Source: an uncultured Candidatus Saccharibacteria bacterium (GTDB lineage: Bacteria > Patescibacteriota > Saccharimonadia > Saccharimonadales > Saccharimonadaceae). From it: 64,000 nt of DNA. The stretch spans positions 112,601 to 176,600 of the forward strand of contig CAQRDK010000002.1 in assembly GCA_948868795.1 (NCBI GenBank). The letters are read 5' to 3'. A model generated the notes under the pieces. That model saw only the letters and a program-made list of their open reading frames with translations. It was not told the origin of the DNA and ran no database searches. Position 1 is the stretch's first letter, and each line of letters starts with the position of its first letter. Shown piece by piece: positions 53,340 through 61,847 of the stretch. Made by a program: the position numbers and the translations under genes.

Positions 53340-53631
53340 TAAGTAATATCGCACTTGAACCACCCTGTGCTTAAAGTTATTTTTTGAACTTTGGGCGACC
53401 CTCAACGTCAGATCTCGTCCAAGTTCTAACTCTATTTTATCACGCTCATGCTCCGCGTCAATATTGATTTTGAAGATTTTTCATGGCATAGCAAAAACTC
53501 CCAAAAATGCTTGCCGCCCCTGTATTTCACGAAAAACCGAACACTAGAACCTAGACAAAAAAGAGAAATATGCCAAAATAAAGTCTACACAAAACTCACT
53601 ATGCCCACTCAATTCGTGCTACAATAGATAC

Positions 53632-54339
53632 ATGAATCGTGGAGGAAAAACAGGTCATCAGCCCGAGAATCGCCAGCGTAGGTTTAAGCGCCGTATCGAG
53701 CATTGGTTCGACGAGTGTAAAATGGCTTTTTCAGGTGTCATACTTGCGACCAGGGAACGTCAATTTTTAATCGCCGCAGGCATCACCTTCATAGTATTCG
53801 GCACCCTCATCAACTTACTTTCTGGCAGCACTTCTGCGCTCGATCTATTCTGGGCAACTGACTTATCTGGAAAAATGTCTATTATCGGCAATGCGTTTTT
53901 GGCGATATTCGGCGTCGGTCGCAACTTCTGGGACTGGCTTTTGATGTTTTTCATCACGATTTTACAAAGTATCCTGATTGGTCTAGTCGCGTTAGTTTGG
54001 CAAAAACGCCGTCGCAGCAAAAAAGATCAGGTCGTCGCTACTGCAAAAAACGCAGATAATGTCCAGAGTGCTGGCCTAGCGGCTGGTCTCGCTATCCTCG
54101 GCTCCGGCTGTCCGACTTGCGGGACGACCTTGTTAATGCCGCTTATCGGCACGCTGTTTAGCTCAAGTAGCTACATGCTTGCCGGCATCATCTCTGGCCT
54201 GCTGACTTTCGCCGCAATCCTGCTTGCCCTCTGGTCGCTTAAGCGCATCGGCAAAGACGCTTACGTCATGATTTTAAGTGAGCGCTTCCAGCGTCGCCAT
54301 ACCCAAAATGCTAACAAGGAGAATCCTCATGGAAACTAA
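53632..54339 (+). CDS. Polytopic membrane protein with CxxC motif, likely redox partner
   Basis: 235 residues. A basic N-terminal 40 residues, then about five spans; between spans 3 and 4 SGCPTCGTTLLMPLIG places a CxxC pair at the start of a membrane helix. It overlaps the DsbA-like gene by 11 bases. A membrane CxxC next to a periplasm-type thioredoxin suggests electron transfer to or from the outer disulfide enzyme, replacing DsbB, VKOR or CcdA (inference). GCTACAATAGATAC precedes the ATG, so it is leaderless. Confidence 0.72.
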   Translation: MNRGGKTGHQPENRQRRFKRRIEHWFDECKMAFSGVILATRERQFLIAAGITFIVFGTLINLLSGSTSALDLFWATDLSGKMSIIGNAFLAIFGVGRNFWDWLLMFFITILQSILIGLVALVWQKRRRSKKDQVVATAKNADNVQSAGLAAGLAILGSGCPTCGTTLLMPLIGTLFSSSSYMLAGIISGLLTFAAILLALWSLKRIGKDAYVMILSERFQRRHTQNANKENPHGN

Positions 54340-55033
54340 ACCGTCAGGTCGTATTATTCGCACGGTCGCTATCATCGCGGTTATTTGTGCCTTTGTTGCG
54401 CTAATCTTCATCAGCCTCACTTCACGCCCGGCTCCCGCCGATCAAGCTTGGACTGCCGCTATGACGACTGGCCCCGAAAATGCCAGTAGCCACTATATTA
54501 TGTATACCGACATTATGTGCCCGTATTGCACGGTTTTCTCGCGCGAAGCTATGAACCATTGGGACGAATTCCAGGAGTATCTAAATGAGCACAAAATCCT
54601 TTTCGAAATCCGTATGACCGACATGATTTTCGAGGGGAATGACGTCGCGATGTCGCGAAGCGCCGGCGAAGCTTCCTATTGCGCTGCGCGCGAAGATAAG
54701 TTTTGGGATTTCTATCACGGCGCACTTGCCGCACTCTGGGAAGACTATCAGTCTAAGGGTATCGGCGTCAGCAAGAGTTCGCCAGCTATTACTAATATGC
54801 CCGAGGACTATTGGCTGAAAGTCGGACAAAAAGTTGGCCTCGGTGAAGACTTCGAGAACTGCGTCAACAACCATGAAACTCTCGAAGAGTTAGACCGCAA
54901 CACGCGCCGCGCCAGCCAGGTCGCCGCTGGTCTGCCGTCTTTTCAATTCAATAAGTTTAGCACCTCCGGATTTAGCGACACTTGGGATTGGACTTATGTT
55001 AAACGTATGCTTGATGCCGGCCTCGGGAAATAA
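54329..55033 (+). CDS. Membrane-anchored DsbA-like thiol oxidoreductase
   Basis: 234 residues. An N-terminal span (TVAIIAVICAFVALIFISLT) anchors an external thioredoxin-fold domain with YTDIMCPYCTVFSREAMNHW (CPYC active site) and the C-terminal GLPSFQF strand, where the usual cis-Pro loop lies. It probably forms or repairs disulfides in secreted proteins such as the Cys-containing surface proteins here. AAGGAG lies about 7 bases before the ATG at 54329. It is coupled to the CxxC membrane protein by an 11-base overlap. Confidence 0.85.
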   Translation: METKPSGRIIRTVAIIAVICAFVALIFISLTSRPAPADQAWTAAMTTGPENASSHYIMYTDIMCPYCTVFSREAMNHWDEFQEYLNEHKILFEIRMTDMIFEGNDVAMSRSAGEASYCAAREDKFWDFYHGALAALWEDYQSKGIGVSKSSPAITNMPEDYWLKVGQKVGLGEDFENCVNNHETLEELDRNTRRASQVAAGLPSFQFNKFSTSGFSDTWDWTYVKRMLDAGLGK

Positions 55034-55095
55034 TAATCGCACCAGACAATATGTATACCATAAAGTCATGCCATAGGCCATAAAACAATAAAAGC

Positions 55096-55125
55096 CAAAG
55101 AGCGACCCCGAAAGGTCGCCCTTTG
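55096..55125 (-). terminator. hisS terminator
   Basis: On the minus strand CAAAGGGCGACC pairs with GGTCGCTCTTTG, followed by GCTTTT. Confidence 0.75.
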
Positions 55126-55142
55126 ACACGCGAGATAAGAGA

Positions 55143-56489
55143 TTACAACTCCGTAACTTCTCCGGTCGTAAGGTCTTTAACCATAAACTTGCCCAACCGA
55201 ACCTCATCCTCCCCGATCACAATCGCTGAATCTGCCACCTTTGCTGCATACTTCATCTTGTCGCCTAGCCGCTTGTCGGTCATCGCAATATCGACTCGCC
55301 GACCGTCCTTGCGCAGCTTCTCGGCCAATTCCTCCGCCGTCGCAAACTCCGCCGCCGAAAACGGCACCAAGCAAACATCAACCGGCTTTATCGAACTCGC
55401 CTCGACCAACCCATAATTCTGCAGGATATAGAACAACCGCGTCAACCCAATCGACCCGCCCACGCCCGGTAACTTCTGCTCGGTATAATTACTGGCCAGG
55501 TTTTCATAGCGCCCGCCGCCACAAATCGAACCGATTTCCCGGTGCTCTGGCACAATTGTCTCGAAAACCGTTCCCGTGTAATAATCTAGGCCGCGCACAA
55601 TCATCATATCTGCCACTACGCTCGTCGGCAGCACGCGAGACGCCTCTGTCGATGGCTCTCCCGAAACGCCTGAACCGCTCAGCCGCTCTAGCTTCCGCTC
55701 CAAAATCGTCAAAACTTCATCCAGCTCCGCGACCCCTTCATTAAACCCAGTATTTCCGAACCCAAATTCGCGCAGGCGCGGGATCACTTCGTCGCGTGAA
55801 CCGTTTATTGCAATAAACTTCATCACTTTGTCAATGTCTTCGCTTCCGATCCCCAACTCCGTCAAGGCGCTAATCGTCGCCTCGTGTGGTACTTTTTCGG
55901 CGTGGTCAATAATGTCGAAAATCTCTTTCGACTGACCATTTAAGTTCAACTCCTCTAGAAGTCCGTTCAGCAACTTTCGGTTGCTCACTCGTACCTTAAT
56001 ACTCGGCAGCGGCAAAACCTGCATCGCATCGATCAGCGCCGCAATCGCCTCCGCATCATAAGCAATCGGCAACGTCCCCCAGCCAATAATATCCGCATCG
56101 CATTGATAAAACTCTCGGAATCGCCCCTTTTGCGCTCTTTCGCCCCGGAAGTTACGCCCAATTTGCGAGACCTTAAATGGAAACGCTAGGTCGTTCATAT
56201 GCTCGACGGTATATCGCGCCAGCGGCACCGTGTGATCAAAACGCAAAGCCTGATCAGCATCGTCCGCCGTTTCCGCCGTCTTCACCACCTTATAAATCTG
56301 CTTCTCGGTGTCCCCGCCCGCTTTCGCCAGCAAAATCTCCGTCCGGTCAATCGTCGGCGTCTCAATATTCTGAAATCCATGTGCATGAATCGCCTCGGCA
56401 ATCCCCGATTTTAGACGATTAAACTCGGCCTGAAGCCCCGGCAACAACTCTTGCATGCCGCTGATTGGTGAAGTATTATATTTTTTCAT
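55143..56489 (-). CDS. hisS: Histidyl-tRNA synthetase
   Basis: 448 residues, class II. Motif 1 region AIHAHGFQNIETPTIDR, motif 2 QIGRNFRGERAQKGRFREF, the histidine motif RGLDYYTGTVFE, and GGRYENLASNY with GLTRLFYIL (motif 3), followed by the anticodon-binding domain. The start at 56489 is set by TTATAATTGGGGC directly upstream; earlier in-frame ATGs precede the promoter, so the gene is leaderless. Confidence 0.96.
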   Translation of the reverse strand: MKKYNTSPISGMQELLPGLQAEFNRLKSGIAEAIHAHGFQNIETPTIDRTEILLAKAGGDTEKQIYKVVKTAETADDADQALRFDHTVPLARYTVEHMNDLAFPFKVSQIGRNFRGERAQKGRFREFYQCDADIIGWGTLPIAYDAEAIAALIDAMQVLPLPSIKVRVSNRKLLNGLLEELNLNGQSKEIFDIIDHAEKVPHEATISALTELGIGSEDIDKVMKFIAINGSRDEVIPRLREFGFGNTGFNEGVAELDEVLTILERKLERLSGSGVSGEPSTEASRVLPTSVVADMMIVRGLDYYTGTVFETIVPEHREIGSICGGGRYENLASNYTEQKLPGVGGSIGLTRLFYILQNYGLVEASSIKPVDVCLVPFSAAEFATAEELAEKLRKDGRRVDIAMTDKRLGDKMKYAAKVADSAIVIGEDEVRLGKFMVKDLTTGEVTEL

Positions 56490-56547
56490 GCCCCAATTAT
56501 AACATACTCTCCCCATAACCCCAAACTCCCACGAAAACATTATTGTC

Positions 56548-56634
56548 CTGCCGTAGGAGGCGAACAAAAAGAAAGTCTCGACTTTCTTTTTTGAGCCGAC
56601 ACCCGGCAGCAACGGTATTTCCTTGAAATACCGT
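56548..56634. other. Nested hairpin region between hisS and the gene at 56671
   Basis: CTGCCG at 56548-56553 pairs with CGGCAG at 56604-56609 around a strong hairpin (AAAAAGAAAGTC/GACTTTCTTTTTT, 56566-56592). A second perfect hairpin follows (ACGGTATTTC/GAAATACCGT, 56612-56634). It separates divergent genes and could stop readthrough both ways. Confidence 0.5.
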
Positions 56635-56662
56635 TGACAAAACCGCTTATGTGTGCTATAAT
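56634..56662 (+). promoter_or_regulatory. Promoter TTGACA-17-TATAAT
   Basis: Consensus boxes with a 17-base spacer and TGTGC before TATAAT, 8 bases before the ATG at 56671. Confidence 0.85.
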
Positions 56663-56670
56663 GGTTATAT

Positions 56671-57240
56671 ATGGGTAGTGTTTGGGATTATATTATGCGC
56701 CGTAAACCAGTTTTTCTGGGCTATTTTGCCCTCTTTTTGGTCAGCGTTTTCGCAAGTTTCGGCCTGCTGAACACGATTATATCTCAAAACTCTGCCGACT
56801 CCGAACAAAATATTGTCCAGGAATCTCCGAAAACCGAAGATTACGACCGTGTACTCTCTCCGGAGCTCGTCGCAGCCCTCGTCGCCGAGACTGACCCCCA
56901 AATCTCGAATGAGCTCAACATCCCCGAGCCGCCAATCTCTCAAAACAACCCGCCCAGCTTCGTTCGGATCGATATTGTAACGCCTGCCGAACCGGACAAT
57001 ATCATCGCCGATAATGCCCAGCCCTCCGTCGATGTCCCGCTGACCAGCGCCCCACAAAGGCCACAAGTCTCCATTTTCCGCACTATCCTTGCAGTTTTGC
57101 TCGCCGTCACCTCGCTCACTCTCGCCGGTTTCGGTCTCTACCAAGCCTACGAATATTTCTCGCCTCTCCTTGACAAGAGCCCCTTTGACAGGAACCCTTT
57201 CAACAAGAATCGCTCTGATAAACATCTCCTTGAGAAATAG
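56671..57240 (+). CDS. Two-span membrane protein with Pro-rich outer loop, unknown
   Basis: 189 residues. Spans at about 12-34 (FLGYFALFLVSVFASFGLL) and 138-160 (ILAVLLAVTSLTLAGFGLY) flank a Pro/Asp/Asn-rich loop of about 100 residues. The short tail is basic. No family is recognised. It has the best promoter match in the region and is nearly leaderless. It stands 51 bases before the ATP-grasp gene, which has its own TATAAT. Confidence 0.65.
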   Translation: MGSVWDYIMRRKPVFLGYFALFLVSVFASFGLLNTIISQNSADSEQNIVQESPKTEDYDRVLSPELVAALVAETDPQISNELNIPEPPISQNNPPSFVRIDIVTPAEPDNIIADNAQPSVDVPLTSAPQRPQVSIFRTILAVLLAVTSLTLAGFGLYQAYEYFSPLLDKSPFDRNPFNKNRSDKHLLEK

Positions 57241-57291
57241 CCGACCGCCTAAAAACAGCCACAATCCATCATAATCAGTTATAATAACCTC

Positions 57292-58113
57292 ATGAGCCGC
57301 CAAATTATCCTCGATATCTGCCAAGGAGAGGGAATTAATGTGAAGGTTCTTTCTCGAGGCTGGCTTTTTCGTCTCGAGAAGGATGGTAAAATTCGCTACA
57401 TGTTTAAGAATTGCCTCCCGCTCAACTCTCAATCCTCTAGCGCTATCGCCGCCGATAAGTTCGCTACTTTTGAAGTTTTGCGCGCCGCCGGCATTCCGAT
57501 TATCGATCACTCTATTCTCTATCCCCTCGACAATCATCGCGAGTTTGCCAATGGCTGCAACACTCCGGCCTACCTCGAGAGATATTTCGAAGAACATCAG
57601 CGCGATATTGTCTTGAAACCAAATCACGGCCTCGGTGGCCAGGGAATCACTCACATCACTTCCGCCGACCAATTTCCCGCCGCCCTCGAAGCCGCCTTCG
57701 CTTATTCTGAATCCGCCAGCCTCTGTCCGTTCTACCATATCAGCCGCGAATATCGTATCGTCATGCTTGATGGCGAAGCTCGCCTCGTCTACGGCAAAGA
57801 GCGCAGCACCGACTGGCGCTTCAATCTTCAAAACGGCGCCGTTTCTATCGACGTCACCGACCCTACCCTCCGCGCTAAGCTCGTCATGCTCGCTAAAAAG
57901 GTTGTCCAAGAACTTAATCTTCGGTTTTGTAGCGTCGATGTTATCGAGCTCGACTCATCCCATCATCATGCCTCCTCGTCCGACCAACCAGAGTTGCTAA
58001 CCATTGAAGTCAACAGTACGGTCTCAACTTCGCATTATCTCGAGCAGCATCCAGACCGGGCCAGCTTGGTCCGAGATATTTACCGAGACGTCATCCGTAA
58101 AATCTTCACCTAG
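57292..58113 (+). CDS. ATP-grasp ligase-like protein
   Basis: 273 residues. DKFATFEVLRAAGIPIIDHS, IVLKPNHGLGGQGITHI (nucleotide-binding Lys and glycine loop), YHISREYRIVMLDGEARLVY, and LLTIEVNSTVSTSHYLEQHP (metal-binding Glu and Asn) follow the ATP-grasp fold of RimK and glutathione-synthetase-like enzymes. The substrate cannot be read from the sequence; it may add an amino acid to a peptide, protein or wall precursor. TTATAATAACCTC directly precedes the ATG. Confidence 0.85.
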   Translation: MSRQIILDICQGEGINVKVLSRGWLFRLEKDGKIRYMFKNCLPLNSQSSSAIAADKFATFEVLRAAGIPIIDHSILYPLDNHREFANGCNTPAYLERYFEEHQRDIVLKPNHGLGGQGITHITSADQFPAALEAAFAYSESASLCPFYHISREYRIVMLDGEARLVYGKERSTDWRFNLQNGAVSIDVTDPTLRAKLVMLAKKVVQELNLRFCSVDVIELDSSHHHASSSDQPELLTIEVNSTVSTSHYLEQHPDRASLVRDIYRDVIRKIFT

Positions 58114-58127
58114 CTCGCAATCTATGC

Positions 58128-58218
58128 TATAATGACGAGCAGCGAACGAAAAAACATGCTAGCATGTTTTTCTGAGCGCGAGGAAATTACAGTATAAGTC
58201 GAAGACTTATGCTATAAT
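58128..58218 (+). repeat. 90-bp intergenic repeat, copy 2 (before tRNA-Cys)
   Basis: Same layout as 23903-23992: TATAAT, GACGAGC, AAAAACATGC/GCATGTTTTT hairpin, GCGAGGAAATTACAGT, ATAAGTC-GAA-GACTTAT hairpin, TATAAT. Here the second TATAAT drives tRNA-Cys. Confidence 0.7.
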
Positions 58219-58226
58219 GAAGACAT

Positions 58227-58300
58227 GGCACTGTGGCGGAGTGGTTACGCAGCGGTCTGCAAAACCGCGTACACCGGTTCAATTCCGGTCGGTGCCTCCA
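58227..58300 (+). tRNA. tRNA-Cys (anticodon GCA)
   Basis: Acceptor GGCACTG/CGGTGCC, anticodon stem GCGGT/ACCGC with loop CTGCAAA, U73 discriminator typical of cysteine tRNAs, T arm GGTTCAATTCC, CCA encoded. Confidence 0.96.
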
Positions 58301-58425
58301 ATTAGAACAAATAACTCCCGTAGGGAGTTTGTTTGTTGTTGAATAGCCAGAAAGACGACTTAGCGAGACTCATCATAGCGGCGCTTCCTGAAAAATCTTT
58401 CCATAAAACGCCGCCCGTAGCAATT

Positions 58426-59691
58426 TTATCGCAACTTCACCACCCCGCTGAAATGATATTTTTCGCCAGTTTTCTTAAACTGATACTGATAACGATTCAA
58501 AAGCGCTCGGTTCTTCGCCAAATCTTCTTTTTCCGCATTCATCACCACCGGCTTAAACAAGTTATCAAAGCTATAAAAACTCGCCTCTTCCGCGTCATAA
58601 ATCGCCGCCGTCGTCAGAACATAGAGCACGCTCCCCTCCTCATACATTTCGTCAATTTCTTCAACGATTTCTCGCTCACTACTCATAGCGCAGTCGCTAT
58701 TTTCAGTCATGAAACTGTCATTTTCCCGGGAATAAGTAAACTTCTTACAGCCGTGCGTGAAGCCAACTTTCTCGAAGTACTCTGTCGTTCCGAACATTCC
58801 TTCAAACGCCGTCCTGAGATCCGCCGCCGCAACACTCGCGCTCGCACCTGCCGCTGTCGAGCTTTCCGCCGTCGGCATCACTTTATTGTAGGCCATTCCT
58901 AGCAAATACGCCGGCTTAATCTCGCTCACCTTCCGGTCATCGCCGTATAAATAATACGCCTCAACGCTGTCCGCATCCAGCCCTAGCTGCAAGTCCTCAA
59001 ACAAATAACCATAGTTATTCACATACCAACGCGTGTCTTTGACGACTTCTTCCGGTTCTTCGACTTTCTGATCAGGTTGCTCGGTTGAAGAAACCACATC
59101 GCGCGGCCCCATCCAGTCAAAATACTTTACATCATACAAACACCACCCAAAATATCCGACCGCCGCCGCTAAAATCAAGATTATCAAATCTCTTACAATC
59201 ACCCCAACCCTTCGCCGCCGATTCGCTGCCTTCAGTTGCTTCTTGACAATCGTCGCATATTCCCGTCGAATACTCTCCGAAAGCGTGGTTTGCAGCTCAT
59301 TCTTACAATTCTCAATCTGTTCGCGCACCGCCGCCTGGAACTCCTCCTGCGAAAACTCCTCGCGCATTACGTCGTCAGCCTTCTCGCCGGCGTCAGCAAC
59401 CGCCGTCGCAGCCTTTGCTGAAACCTTTGTGCTTTTTGACATTGTTTTGCGCGTCTTGCGAGGTTTCTTCTCCGGTTCCTCTGCTTTTGTCGTAGCCGAC
59501 TCGGCAGCCTCAGCTGCGCTAGCCTCGCTCGAAGTCACAGTCACCTCCGCGCTCTCAGCTTCTACGCTCTCTACTTTTTTCTCAGTATCTTTCTTTGCCC
59601 GGCCCTTTTTAGCGTCAGCACTTTTAGTGTCTTTAACCTGGCTAGCATCATTAACGCTAGCGTCGACGCTCTCTTTAGCATTCTCTGCCAT
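58426..59691 (-). CDS. Single-span membrane protein with long Ala/Glu/Lys-rich cytoplasmic arm, unknown
   Basis: 421 residues. About 160 residues of low-complexity Ala/Glu/Lys/Ser sequence (tandem SAD-, SAE- and AAE-type stretches) and a helical stretch precede one span (VIVRDLIILILAAAVGYFGW). The outer part of about 230 residues holds two conserved-looking cysteines (HGCKKF, NSDCAM) and ends VVKLR. AGAGAGGTAATGT precedes the ATG. Low complexity near the N-terminus suggests a flexible arm. No family is recognised. Confidence 0.68.
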   Translation of the reverse strand: MAENAKESVDASVNDASQVKDTKSADAKKGRAKKDTEKKVESVEAESAEVTVTSSEASAAEAAESATTKAEEPEKKPRKTRKTMSKSTKVSAKAATAVADAGEKADDVMREEFSQEEFQAAVREQIENCKNELQTTLSESIRREYATIVKKQLKAANRRRRVGVIVRDLIILILAAAVGYFGWCLYDVKYFDWMGPRDVVSSTEQPDQKVEEPEEVVKDTRWYVNNYGYLFEDLQLGLDADSVEAYYLYGDDRKVSEIKPAYLLGMAYNKVMPTAESSTAAGASASVAAADLRTAFEGMFGTTEYFEKVGFTHGCKKFTYSRENDSFMTENSDCAMSSEREIVEEIDEMYEEGSVLYVLTTAAIYDAEEASFYSFDNLFKPVVMNAEKEDLAKNRALLNRYQYQFKKTGEKYHFSGVVKLR

Positions 59692-59868
59692 ACATTACCT
59701 CTCTTTTGATACCCCTATTATAGCACGAAAATTTATTGCGCAAGCATTTTCCGCCAAAAAGTATCAAATAATTGACAAAGCTTTCTAAAACGCTTATACT
59801 TATTTCAGAAAAACTTAAATAATTCGGCGCAAAAGTCCTTAAAACTTGCCGGTCAAAAGGAAACTAAA

Positions 59869-60198
59869 ATGCCAACCAAAACTGCGAAAACTACCAAGAA
59901 GACCACCAGAACCGCCGCTGCGAAAGCCGCTCCAGCTCCGCGCGCGATCGAAGTCGCCATCCCCGACAGCTACGCCCCGATTTCCATGTGGGGCTACTTC
60001 GCCTACACCTTCCTCTTCGCGATCCCAGTCATCGGCTGGATTTTCTGTATCTGCTTCGCTTTCATGGCAAGCAATCACAACCTTCGCAACTTCGCTCGCT
60101 CTCAATTTTGCTGGCTGATTATCTACGTCTTCGTCCTCTGTCTCCTCGCCGGCCTCGGCGTCCTCCAGTCTCTTTTCCAGAGCCTGATTAACCTCTAG
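59869..60198 (+). CDS. Small two-span membrane protein, unknown
   Basis: 109 residues. A Lys/Thr/Ala-rich N-terminus of about 35 residues, then YFAYTFLFAIPVIGWIFCIC and LIIYVFVLCLLAGLGVLQSL joined by FMASNHNLRNFARSQFCW. The AxNxNLRNFARS loop is typical of small DUF4870-like or yqaE-like bacterial membrane proteins, but I do not assign it. AAGGAAAC precedes the ATG. It lies 49 bases before lemA. Confidence 0.68.
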   Translation: MPTKTAKTTKKTTRTAAAKAAPAPRAIEVAIPDSYAPISMWGYFAYTFLFAIPVIGWIFCICFAFMASNHNLRNFARSQFCWLIIYVFVLCLLAGLGVLQSLFQSLINL

Positions 60199-60247
60199 AC
60201 AAACCCTCCTCCCCGTCCTATAATATATACATAACCTAAGGAGATTT

Positions 60248-60820
60248 ATGGTAATTGCTCTAATTATTATCCTCGTCATCGTCGTCCTGTTGGTCGCGGT
60301 GGTCTGGGGAACTTACAACAGCCTCGTTAAGCTCAATGAGCGCGTCAACGAAGCCTGGTCCGACATCACGGTCCAGCTCAAATATCGTGCCGACCTCATC
60401 CCGAATGTCGTCGAAACCGTCAAAGGCTACGCCAAGCATGAAAAATCCGCTTTTGAAGACGTCACAAAAGCTCGCTCTGCCGTCATGAGTGCAAACACCG
60501 TGAAGGGAACCGCCGAAGCCGAACGTTCGCTCGAAGGCGCCCTTTCGAAGATTTTCGCCATCGCCGAAGCTTATCCTGAGCTTAAGGCTAACACTAACTT
60601 CCAACAGCTCCAGCTCCAGCTTCAGGACGTTGAAGATAAAATCCAGGCTGCTCGCCGCTTCTACAACGCCGGCGCGAAGGAGCTTAACACGAAGATTAAA
60701 CTTTTTCCGTCCAATATCATCAACAACATGATTGGCCACTTCAAAGAACGCGAATACTACGAAGTCGCGGACGAAGAAAAAGCCCAAATCCAGAACGCTC
60801 CGCAAGTTAAATTCGACTAA
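60248..60820 (+). CDS. lemA: LemA family protein
   Basis: 190 residues. One N-terminal span (ALIIILVIVVLLVAVVWGTY), then the LemA helical bundle: YNSLVKLNERVNEAWSDITV, LKYRADLIPNVVETVKGYAK and AARRFYNAGAKELNTKIKLF with FPSNIINNMIGH. AAGGAG lies 4 bases before the ATG. It stands upstream of htpX, a frequent pairing; the role of LemA itself is poorly known. Confidence 0.95.
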   Translation: MVIALIIILVIVVLLVAVVWGTYNSLVKLNERVNEAWSDITVQLKYRADLIPNVVETVKGYAKHEKSAFEDVTKARSAVMSANTVKGTAEAERSLEGALSKIFAIAEAYPELKANTNFQQLQLQLQDVEDKIQAARRFYNAGAKELNTKIKLFPSNIINNMIGHFKEREYYEVADEEKAQIQNAPQVKFD

Positions 60821-60835
60821 ATAGGGAAGTATAAC

Positions 60836-60952
60836 GGGTGATATTATATAACAAGGAAACCGAGCGAAGAAAAATCAAAGATATTTCTTCCGAGGTGACG
60901 CAGTCATTACTTAACTTGAAGAGTTAAGATAACGAGTGTTATAATATCACCC
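60836..60952 (+). ncRNA. Structured element between lemA and htpX
   Basis: GGGTGATATTATA at its start pairs with TATAATATCACCC at its end. Inside are a GAAGAAA/TTTCTTC hairpin, CGAGGTGACGCAGTC, and a CTTAACT-TGAA-GAGTTAAG hairpin, forming a three-way junction. The end stem contains the TATAAT that could serve as the htpX -10 box. It may be a leader that regulates htpX, a small RNA, or an insertion element. Confidence 0.42.
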
Positions 60953-60968
60953 TTACCGGAGAAACATA

Positions 60969-61847
60969 GTGTATAAACAAATTGCCGCCAACAAACGTAA
61001 TACTGTTTTGATTATGTTTTTCTTTGTTTTGGTTATTGCTGCTGTCGGCTGGGCAGTCGCTTTTTTCGCGAAAGATTGGATGGTTGCCATCTGGATCTTA
61101 GCAGTCGCTATTATTTACGCGGTGGTTCAATACTTTGCCTCCGCCAGCCTCGCTGTCGCCATGACCGGCGCCCGCGAAATTAAGAAAAAAGACAATCCCC
61201 GTCTTTATAATACCGTCGAGAACTTATCTATCGCCACCGGCCTCCCAATGCCGAAAGTTTATATCATCGACGACCCCGCGCCTAACGCCTTTGCGACCGG
61301 CCGCGACCCCGAGCATGCTATCGTTGCCGCGACAACTGGTCTTCTCGACATCATGGATAACAAGGAGCTAAATGCCGTCATGGCGCACGAAATGTCTCAC
61401 GTCAAGAACTACGACATCCGTGTCTCTATGATTACTTTTGGTCTCGTTTGTATCGTCGGCTATATCGCCGACCTCGGTATTCGCATGATGCTTTATACGA
61501 ACCGCCACGACAGCGACGATAATAGCCCGGTCGGCCTAATCGTTATGCTTCTCGTCTCGATTATCGCCCCCGTCGCCGCCAGCCTTGCTCAGCTCGCGGT
61601 CTCTCGTGAGCGCGAATACCTCGCCGACGCTAGCGCCGCTCATATCACGCGCTACCCCGAAGGCATGATTTCCGCCCTCAAGAAGCTCGACACTCATGCT
61701 CAGCCTATGCATCGTCAGAACCCCGCCACCGAAGCTCTCTTCATCGCGAACCCGTTGAAAAAAGGCGCGATCAAGAACCTCTTTAGCACTCACCCGTCTA
61801 TCGAAAAGCGCATCGAAAGGCTCGAACATGGCAAAAACAAGTTCTAA
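60969..61847 (+). CDS. htpX: Membrane zinc protease HtpX
   Basis: 292 residues with a GTG start; CGGAG lies about 8 bases upstream. Two N-terminal spans, then KVYIIDDPAPNAFATGRDPE, the zinc motif VMAHEMSHVKNYDIR, two further spans, and the distal Glu helix REREYLADASAAH. It degrades damaged membrane proteins. Its end overlaps the next gene by 20 bases. Confidence 0.95.
   Translation: MYKQIAANKRNTVLIMFFFVLVIAAVGWAVAFFAKDWMVAIWILAVAIIYAVVQYFASASLAVAMTGAREIKKKDNPRLYNTVENLSIATGLPMPKVYIIDDPAPNAFATGRDPEHAIVAATTGLLDIMDNKELNAVMAHEMSHVKNYDIRVSMITFGLVCIVGYIADLGIRMMLYTNRHDSDDNSPVGLIVMLLVSIIAPVAASLAQLAVSREREYLADASAAHITRYPEGMISALKKLDTHAQPMHRQNPATEALFIANPLKKGAIKNLFSTHPSIEKRIERLEHGKNKF

Noticed and set aside
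53340..53631. Possible gene or RNA between the rubredoxin fusion and the CxxC protein
   Set aside because: No open frame with a start signal, tRNA arms or strong long helix could be found.
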